Part shown: positions 1-4,867 of the stretch, piece after piece
Numbering within the stretch: position 1 is the first letter of the stretch
Layout: each line of letters begins with the position of its first letter
Assembly (NCBI GenBank): GCA_030679805.1
Contig: JAUXST010000426.1
Coordinates: 1-6,444, forward strand
Length of the DNA: 6,444 bases
Direction: 5' to 3'
From: Reyranella sp.
Lineage (GTDB): Bacteria; Pseudomonadota; Alphaproteobacteria; Reyranellales; Reyranellaceae
Notes under the pieces: model-generated
The model's database searches: none
What the model was told of the DNA's origin: nothing
Seen by the model: only the letters and a program-made list of their open reading frames with translations
Program-made: the position numbers and the translations under genes

Positions 1-4
1 GCAT
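1..4 (-). CDS. Possible start codon of the next minus-strand gene (only 4 bases visible)
   Basis: On the minus strand an ATG lies at positions 4-2, preceded by GGAAAG (complement of 11-16) at a 6-base spacing, a plausible Shine-Dalgarno sequence. It would begin 58 bp after the isovaleryl-CoA dehydrogenase stop and in the same direction. In many bacteria the gene after this dehydrogenase encodes a methylcrotonyl-CoA carboxylase subunit, but no residue of the product beyond the initiator can be read here, so the identity is unknown. It may also be a chance ATG. Confidence 0.3.
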
Positions 5-32
5 GTCGCTCTTTCCATACACACCGTGTACG

Positions 33-51
33 AAAAGACCGCGACCCGGTC
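33..51 (-). terminator. Weak candidate rho-independent terminator after ivd
   Basis: Read on the minus strand, GACCG, a 5-base loop GGTCG and CGGTC are followed by TTTT, 12 bases past the ivd stop codon. The 5-bp stem is GC-rich but short and the T run has only four bases, so at most partial termination or attenuation before a following gene is likely. No stronger hairpin is seen between ivd and the window edge. Confidence 0.25.
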
Positions 52-62
52 AACGGGGTTTG

Positions 63-1235
63 TCAGGCCGATTCGGCGAACAATTCGCGCCCGATCAGCA
101 TGCGCCGAATCTCGCTGGTGCCGGCGCCGATTTCGTAGAGCATGGCGTCGCGCAGCAGGCGGCCGGTCGGATAGTCGTTGATGTAGCCGTTGCCGCCCAG
201 GAGCTGGATGGCGTCGAGCGCCACCATGGTGGCCTTCTCCGCGGCGTAGAGAATCGCTCCCGCCGAATCCTTGCGCGTCGTCTGCCCGCGATCGCAAGCC
301 TTGGCGACGGCATAGACGTATGACTTGCAGGCATTCATCGTCGTGTACATGTCGGCGAGCTTGCCCTGGACCAGCTGGAAGGTGCCGATCGGCTGCCCGA
401 ACTGCTGGCGCTCATGGACGTAGGGCACGACGATATCCATGGCCGACTGCATGATGCCGAGCGGGCCTGCCGCCAGCACCGCGCGCTCGTAGTCGAGCCC
501 GCTCATGAGGACATTCACGCCCTTGCCCACCGGGCCCAAAACGTTTTCCTCGGGAATCTCACAATCCTCGAACACCAGCTCGCCGGTCGACGAGCCACGC
601 ATGCCCATCTTGTCGAGTTTCTGCGCCACCTTGAAACCCTTGCGGTCGGTCTCGACGATGAAGGTCGTGATGCCGCGCGGCCCGGCATTCGGATCGGTCT
701 TGGCGTAGACAACAACGACCTGCGCATCGGGACTGTTGGTGATCCACATCTTCGTGCCATTCAGCACGTAGCGATCGCCCTTCTTATCGGCGCGCAGCTT
801 CATGGAGACGACGTCGGAGCCGGCGCCGGACTCGCTCATCGCCAAGCTGCCGACGTGCTCGCCGGAGATCAGCTTTGGCAGGAAGCGGCGCTTCTGCTCG
901 TCATTGCCGTTACGGCTGATCTGGTTGACGCAGAGGTTGGAATGCGCGCCGTAGCTCAGCCCCACCGCCGCCGAAGCGCGGCTGAGTTCCTCGACCGCCA
1001 CGACATGCTCAAGATAGCCGAGACCTGAGCCGCCATATTCCTCTGCGACCGTGATGCCATGCAGGCCGAGATCGCCCATCTTGGGCCATAGCTCGCGCGG
1101 GAAGCGGTCGGTCTTGTCGAGCTCCGCGGCGATCGGCGCCACTTCGGTCGAGGCGAAGCGCTGAACCTGGTCGCGGAGCGCGTCGGCTGTTTCTCCCAGG
1201 CCGAAGTCGAAGGCTGGCATGGCATTGGGGATCAT
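63..1235 (-). CDS. ivd: Isovaleryl-CoA dehydrogenase
   Basis: A complete 390-residue FAD-dependent acyl-CoA dehydrogenase. It should oxidise isovaleryl-CoA to 3-methylcrotonyl-CoA in leucine breakdown, passing electrons to electron-transfer flavoprotein in the cytoplasm. Long stretches match mitochondrial isovaleryl-CoA dehydrogenase as I remember it: GLSYGAHSNLC (92-102), SDVVSMKL (140-147), VLMSGLDYER (242-251) and the C-terminal LYEIGAGTSEIRR (366-378). The first family signature is AMSESGAGSD (132-141); the second is QLLGGNGYINDYPTGRLLRD (344-363). Glu250 in the DYER motif is in the position of the catalytic base typical of this subgroup, rather than the C-terminal position used by short- and medium-chain enzymes. 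Length is normal for a bacterial enzyme with no transit peptide. The chosen ATG has only an AGG-like element 12 bases upstream; ATG at 1220 (Met6) is a possible alternative. It lies 35 bp after the exported-protein gene and is probably co-transcribed with it. It is also called liuA. Confidence 0.95.
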   Translation of the reverse strand: MIPNAMPAFDFGLGETADALRDQVQRFASTEVAPIAAELDKTDRFPRELWPKMGDLGLHGITVAEEYGGSGLGYLEHVVAVEELSRASAAVGLSYGAHSNLCVNQISRNGNDEQKRRFLPKLISGEHVGSLAMSESGAGSDVVSMKLRADKKGDRYVLNGTKMWITNSPDAQVVVVYAKTDPNAGPRGITTFIVETDRKGFKVAQKLDKMGMRGSSTGELVFEDCEIPEENVLGPVGKGVNVLMSGLDYERAVLAAGPLGIMQSAMDIVVPYVHERQQFGQPIGTFQLVQGKLADMYTTMNACKSYVYAVAKACDRGQTTRKDSAGAILYAAEKATMVALDAIQLLGGNGYINDYPTGRLLRDAMLYEIGAGTSEIRRMLIGRELFAESA

Positions 1236-1270
1236 GATCGTGATTTACCTGTTGCGGTTCTGTTCGGTCA

Positions 1271-1714
1271 CTAGGGTACGCGCGTCGTCTTGATGTTGAT
1301 GCGGACCAACTTCCATTCGGCGTCCGACGGAATGAAATCCAGTTCGAAAACCACGCGCGCAGGCTCGGTCGGGAAGAATCCCTTCACGATCAGCTTGCCG
1401 TTGTCATCGATCATCGGCGCCGGCTCGTACGTGGGCTTCATCGCTGCGATGATGTCGATATCAATATCCTTTTCGGCGAACTCCTTGAAGGTCTCCTTGA
1501 GCTTTTCCGGCGAAAATTGCTGACGGAACGGCTTGGAGAGCTTGGCATGGAAGACCATGTAGTTGCCCGTCACGTTGGCATCGTTGAACGACAGCAGCGA
1601 ACTCTTCACCAAGGCCTCGAGGCCGCGCTCCGTCGGCAGCTTGTTCTGCGCATGTGCCACCGGCGCGGCAAGCGACAGGACGAGCATGGCGACAAGGCGG
1701 GCGATCACTTGCAT
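1271..1714 (-). CDS. Small exported protein of unknown function
   Basis: A 147-residue protein I do not recognise. The N-terminus is a standard Sec signal peptide: Met-Gln-Val-Ile-Ala-Arg, a hydrophobic core at about 7-19, and an AHA|QN cleavage site after residue 22. The mature protein of about 125 residues should be periplasmic. It begins with an amphipathic, probably helical part (about 28-92, rich in Lys, Glu and Phe), followed by alternating hydrophobic stretches likely to be beta strands (107-112, 119-127, 133-142). That order resembles small alpha+beta NTF2-like folds, but this is a guess from pattern only. There are no cysteines, no lipobox and no metal-binding motif. The start is well supported by GGGAG 8 bases upstream of the ATG. 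It sits between a crotonase gene (60 bp upstream) and ivd (35 bp downstream), all in one direction, so it is probably expressed with them; why a periplasmic protein is in that cluster is unclear. Confidence 0.85.
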   Translation of the reverse strand: MQVIARLVAMLVLSLAAPVAHAQNKLPTERGLEALVKSSLLSFNDANVTGNYMVFHAKLSKPFRQQFSPEKLKETFKEFAEKDIDIDIIAAMKPTYEPAPMIDDNGKLIVKGFFPTEPARVVFELDFIPSDAEWKLVRINIKTTRVP

Positions 1715-1774
1715 GGGCTCTTCTCCCGACAGGCACGATAGCCCGTCGGCATGCCGAAGCGAAGCCGTCTGCGA

Positions 1775-2536
1775 TCACGCGCCGCCGCGCATGACCATTG
1801 CCGAGGCCTGCCGCATCTCCTCGCCGAGCCACGCCTTGAGGCGCGGTTCGGCGCAGCCGGCGCGCGCTGCAGCAATGCGTGCAAGCTGCGGCGCGCGCAG
1901 TTCGCGCTTGATCGTGGCAAAAGCCTGCGGCGGCAGCATCGCATGGCGCTGAGCCCGGGCGACGGCACGTTCGAGCAGATCCGGCAGCGGCACGCGTTCA
2001 TCGAAGACGGCGAGCGCCTCGGGACCGACTGCGTCGAGGGTTTCGCCAAGCAGGATCAGCCGACGTGCCGTGGCCGACGACAGTTCGCTCCGGGCGACGT
2101 CGAGCGCGGCCACCGGATAGGTGACGCCGACGCGGACTTCCGCGAGAGCCGCCTGCAGCGGGACATCGGCCACGATCCGCCAGTCGGCACACAGCGCCAG
2201 GATAAGCCCCCCGGCAATGGCATGCCCGTTGACCGCGGCGACAAGCGGCTTCGACCAAGCGTAAAGCGTCCCGAAGCAGGCATTGAGCGCATCGACAAGG
2301 CGCCGTCGCCCCGCGCGGTCGAGATCGGGCACGGTCTTGAGATCGAGGCCTGCCGAAAAGGCCCGACCTTCGCCCGTGATCACCGCCGCGCGCACGGCGC
2401 GATCGGCTTCGAGGCCTTCGAACAAGGCCGCCATTTCCTCCAGCATGCCGGCGTCCATGGCATTCATCGGTGGGCGGGCGAGCCTGACGATGGCGATCCC
2501 ATCGGTCCGCAGCGAAAGGCGCAGGGTGCTGTTCAT
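1775..2536 (-). CDS. Enoyl-CoA hydratase/isomerase (crotonase) family protein
   Basis: A 253-residue crotonase-fold protein acting on an acyl-CoA thioester, by family. The two oxyanion-hole regions are visible: GRAFSAGLDL (57-66) and VNGHAIAGG (102-110). The following LILALCADWRIVAD (111-124) and AEVRVGV (132-138) match the usual core. Aligned by eye to the classical hydratase, Glu133 sits at the second catalytic glutamate (rat Glu164), but the first (rat Glu144, in GGGCELA) is replaced by Ile112. Retention of only one acid is more like an enoyl-CoA isomerase or another crotonase activity than a hydratase, so the exact reaction is left open. The ATG at 2536 is chosen because the protein then starts directly with the first beta strand, as is usual; an upstream ATG at 2602 adds 22 unlike residues encoded across the AT-rich control region. 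No clear Shine-Dalgarno sequence precedes either start. It is first in the likely operon with the exported protein and ivd, and divergent from the LysR gene. Confidence 0.85.
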   Translation of the reverse strand: MNSTLRLSLRTDGIAIVRLARPPMNAMDAGMLEEMAALFEGLEADRAVRAAVITGEGRAFSAGLDLKTVPDLDRAGRRRLVDALNACFGTLYAWSKPLVAAVNGHAIAGGLILALCADWRIVADVPLQAALAEVRVGVTYPVAALDVARSELSSATARRLILLGETLDAVGPEALAVFDERVPLPDLLERAVARAQRHAMLPPQAFATIKRELRAPQLARIAAARAGCAEPRLKAWLGEEMRQASAMVMRGGA

Positions 2537-2561
2537 GGCGCAGAAGGTAGTCGGCAATTGA

Positions 2562-2591
2562 AAATAGAGAAAATCGATTGTTTCTCTATTT
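2562..2591. promoter_or_regulatory. Perfect 11-bp inverted repeat, probable operator
   Basis: AAATAGAGAAA (2562-2572) and its exact complement TTTCTCTATTT (2581-2591) flank an 8-base spacer containing the palindrome ATCGAT. It lies in the AT-rich gap between the divergent crotonase and LysR genes. A perfect 22-base match in DNA otherwise strongly GC-rich is unlikely by chance. The best guess is a binding site for the adjacent LysR regulator, though another regulator could use it. As RNA it could also form a hairpin, but there is no T run suggesting a terminator. Confidence 0.6.
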
Positions 2592-2593
2592 GA

Positions 2594-2608
2594 TATAGTC
2601 ATTATCTA
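2594..2608 (+). promoter_or_regulatory. Candidate -10 region of the lysR promoter
   Basis: TATAGT (2594-2599) matches the sigma70 -10 consensus at five of six positions, and TATCTA (2603-2608) is a weaker alternative. Neither has a convincing -35 at standard spacing; TTGTTT (2578-2583) lies 19 bp before the second. Either one would start transcription within a few bases of the lysR ATG, giving a very short or absent leader. Both overlap the T-N11-A box. Confidence 0.25.
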
Positions 2609-2609
2609 T
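2595..2609. promoter_or_regulatory. LysR-type box (ATAG-N7-CTAT, T-N11-A)
   Basis: ATAGTCATTATCTAT has the T-N11-A spacing (T2596, A2608) inside a short dyad, the consensus form of LysR-family binding sites. It ends 3 bp before the lysR start codon and shares ATAG/CTAT ends with the larger inverted repeat just upstream. The CTAT elements at 2586 and 2606 are 20 bp apart, about two helical turns, so a tetramer could contact both sites from one face of the DNA. Binding here would cover the lysR start region and would fit negative autoregulation. This is inference from sequence only. Confidence 0.5.
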
Positions 2610-2612
2610 CTT

Positions 2613-3509
2613 ATGAATTTGGTGTTTGTTCGCTATTTCCTGGCTGTTGCGGACACCTCGAACTTCACGGTCGCCGCCGAGCATTGCCACGTCACCCAGC
2701 CGACTCTGTCGGCCGGGATCGTCCGCCTCGAAGAGGAAGTCGGCGCCCGGCTGTTCGATCGCGGTCGACGATCCAGCCTGACCGCGGCGGGTCACCGCCT
2801 GCTGCCGCATGCGCGCGCCATGATCGAGGCCTGGCGCCTCGCCCGGGCCGAATCGCGATCGAGCAAGCGGCAGAGGTTGCTGCGGATCGCCATCGGCTCG
2901 ACGGTCCCGATCGCCGCCGCCATGAACTGGCTCGCAGCGGCGCAGCAGCGCGCGGACTTCGAGGTCGAGGTCTCGGAAGGAACGGCGGATGTGGTCATGG
3001 ATCAGTGGCGACGCGGGCGCTGCAATGTCGCCCTGTTCCCGGTCCGCTCACCCCTGACAGCGGCCACGGCAATTTCGCTCTGGCGCGAGCCCTATGTCCT
3101 GGCCGCCGCCGCCAATCACCGGATCGCCACGCGCGACCGCTGGTCGGTCAAGGATCTCGCCGACACACCGTTCGTTCTCAGGGCCGCCTGCGAGGCCCAC
3201 GACGAGGCCCAGCGCCTGTTCGCGGCCGCGGGGATACGCCCGCGCGCGGTGCTCAGGTCGGCCGACGAGGAACGGTGCGCCGCCGCGGTCCTCGCCGGCC
3301 TAGGCGTCAGTTTGATGCCCCGATCGCTGCTGCCTCAGGGCCTCGCCGCCGCGACAGTCCGCGAAGTGACCCTCGACCGCCGCGTGATGCTGGCCTGGAG
3401 AGAGGATGCCGACAGCGACGTCATCGCAACGCTGCGCGAAACCGCCCTCGGCCATTCGTGGCCCGGCGGAACGGCCAGCGGCGACGATCGCCTGGCCTTT
3501 GCGCGCTAA
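2613..3509 (+). CDS. LysR-family transcriptional regulator
   Basis: A 298-residue DNA-binding regulator of typical LysR length. The N-terminal winged helix-turn-helix is clear: YFLAVADTSNFTVAAEHCHV (8-27), TQPTLSAGIVRLEEEVGARL (28-47), then FDRGRRSSLTAAGHRLLPHA (48-67), including the usual recognition-helix TQPTLS. A linker helix follows (about 60-88), then a periplasmic-binding-protein-like effector domain (about 88-280) with the common GLGVSLMP element (229-236). The effector cannot be told from sequence. The ATG is fixed by the standard spacing to the helix-turn-helix; no Shine-Dalgarno sequence precedes it, so the message may be leaderless. It is divergent from the crotonase gene, and two dyads lie between them, so the likely targets are itself and the crotonase-exported protein-ivd cluster. 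Its TAA stop overlaps the stop of the convergent mgtE gene. Confidence 0.93.
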   Translation: MNLVFVRYFLAVADTSNFTVAAEHCHVTQPTLSAGIVRLEEEVGARLFDRGRRSSLTAAGHRLLPHARAMIEAWRLARAESRSSKRQRLLRIAIGSTVPIAAAMNWLAAAQQRADFEVEVSEGTADVVMDQWRRGRCNVALFPVRSPLTAATAISLWREPYVLAAAANHRIATRDRWSVKDLADTPFVLRAACEAHDEAQRLFAAAGIRPRAVLRSADEERCAAAVLAGLGVSLMPRSLLPQGLAAATVREVTLDRRVMLAWREDADSDVIATLRETALGHSWPGGTASGDDRLAFAR

Positions 3510-4867
3510 AGCAGGAAGACGGTCGCCAGTCCGAGAAAAGCCAGGAAGCCGATCACATCGGTCACGGTCGTCAGGAACACGGTCGACGAAACCGCCGGAT
3601 CGACGCCGAATTTCTGCAGCCCCAGCGGGATCAATGTACCGGCCAGTGCCGCGGCCAGCAGATTGCAGATCATGGCCGCTCCGATCACGGCGCCAAGTCG
3701 CCAGTCGCCATACCAGGCGACGACCGCAGCCCCCATGATCAACGCGAAGACCAAGCCGTTGAGTCCGCCCACCGCAGCTTCCTTGGCAACGAAGCGCAGC
3801 GCGTTGGCCGCCGTCAGCTCGCCCATGGCGAGCGCACGCACTGCCACCGTCACGGTCTGGGTACCGGCATTGCCGCCCATCGACGCCACGATCGGCATCA
3901 GGACGGCGAGCGCCACGATCTTCTCGATGGCGCCCTCGAATTGGCCGATCACGAAGGACGCAAGCACCGCCGTAGCCAGATTCAATGTGAGCCAGACCGC
4001 GCGCAGCCGCGCCGTACGGACGGTATCGGCGTGCATGTCGTCGATGCCGACGCCACCCATCTTCAGGAGGTCTTCCTCGGCCTCCTCGTCGATCACGTCG
4101 ACCACGTCGTCGACCATGATCACGCCCAGCAGCCGACCGTCTACATCGACGACCGGGCAGGACACGAGGTTCTTGTCGCGGAACACGTGGGCAACTTCCG
4201 CCTGATCGGAGGCCGCCGGCACCGAGGGGATATCAGGATCGACGATATCGAGGACCGGCACCGGCCGCTTGGTCCGCAGCATCTTGCCGAGCGGTACGGC
4301 GCCGCGCAGTCGGCCGGCCGCATCGACGACGAAGATGTCGTAGACGTCGTCCGGCAGGTCAGTGGCTTCGCGGCAATGGTCGATGACTTCGCCCACGGTC
4401 CAGCTGTCCGGCACCTTGACCAGCGAGCGCTGCATGAGGCGCCCGGCGGTGTCGTCGGGATAGGCCAGCGCGCTTTCGATGTCGGCGCGTTCATCGGCCG
4501 GCAGCTCGGCCAGGACCTCGCGGCGCTCCGTCTCGGTCAGATCCTCGAGAAGGTTCGCCGCGTCGTCGGTTTCAAGCTCGTGGGCGGCAGCGGCGATGTC
4601 CTTGCTGTCGAGTTGGTCGAGGACGTCCTCGAGAACCTCCTCGTCCAGCTCGGTCAGGGCCTCGGGGTCGAGGTCGCGCTTGAGGATGCCGACGAGCTTG
4701 TCGCGCTGGGCCTCGGACACCTGCTCGAGCACCGACGCCTGACCGGTCGCGCTGAGGTCCGCCAGGAGCGCCCTGACATCGTCCGCCCGATCCTCGGCGA
4801 GTGCCGCCTCGACGCGCCGGATCAGTTCCGGCGGAACCTCGTCGAGGACGTCCGCCTCGGAGTTCAT
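3506..4867 (-). CDS. mgtE: Magnesium channel/transporter MgtE
   Basis: A complete 453-residue inner-membrane Mg2+ channel, close to the usual family length. In order: an acidic N-terminal superhelical domain (about 10-135), the conserved link YPDDTAGRLM (136-145), two CBS domains (about 146-265) that sense cytoplasmic Mg2+, a connecting plug helix, and five predicted membrane helices (about 287-453). The pore motif PIVASMGGNAGTQT (325-338) and the last-helix motif TTVTDVIGFLAFLGLA (433-448), whose Asp437 corresponds to the ion-coordinating aspartate of the family, are intact. Family knowledge says the N and CBS domains close the pore when intracellular Mg2+ is high. The start overlaps the maeB stop as ATGA (4864-4867) and has GAGG 7 bases upstream within maeB, suggesting translational coupling. 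There is thus no room for an mgtE leader with its own Mg2+ riboswitch. The TAG stop overlaps the convergent lysR TAA. Confidence 0.96.
   Translation of the reverse strand: MNSEADVLDEVPPELIRRVEAALAEDRADDVRALLADLSATGQASVLEQVSEAQRDKLVGILKRDLDPEALTELDEEVLEDVLDQLDSKDIAAAAHELETDDAANLLEDLTETERREVLAELPADERADIESALAYPDDTAGRLMQRSLVKVPDSWTVGEVIDHCREATDLPDDVYDIFVVDAAGRLRGAVPLGKMLRTKRPVPVLDIVDPDIPSVPAASDQAEVAHVFRDKNLVSCPVVDVDGRLLGVIMVDDVVDVIDEEAEEDLLKMGGVGIDDMHADTVRTARLRAVWLTLNLATAVLASFVIGQFEGAIEKIVALAVLMPIVASMGGNAGTQTVTVAVRALAMGELTAANALRFVAKEAAVGGLNGLVFALIMGAAVVAWYGDWRLGAVIGAAMICNLLAAALAGTLIPLGLQKFGVDPAVSSTVFLTTVTDVIGFLAFLGLATVFLL
4864..4867 (-). other. ATGA stop/start overlap coupling maeB and mgtE
   Basis: On the minus strand the four bases ATGA hold the mgtE start (ATG) and the maeB stop (TGA). 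With GAGG 7 bases upstream inside maeB, ribosomes finishing maeB can reinitiate on mgtE. This arrangement normally means a shared message and linked expression. Confidence 0.85.

Noticed and set aside
414..1028. A 204-codon plus-strand open frame opposite ivd
   Set aside because: It lies wholly antisense to a strongly conserved dehydrogenase, is His/Ala/Asp-rich with no recognisable motif, and has no support as a gene.
1746..1757. 12-bp palindrome TCGGCATGCCGA between the crotonase and exported-protein genes
   Set aside because: It is short, has almost no loop for a stable hairpin, is not followed by a T run and is not repeated in the window. Such GC palindromes are common in this composition.
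2537..2602. Upstream in-frame ATG (2602) as the crotonase start
   Set aside because: It would add 22 residues with no family counterpart, translated from the AT-rich operator region, and lacks a ribosome-binding site. The ATG at 2536 gives the usual family N-terminus.
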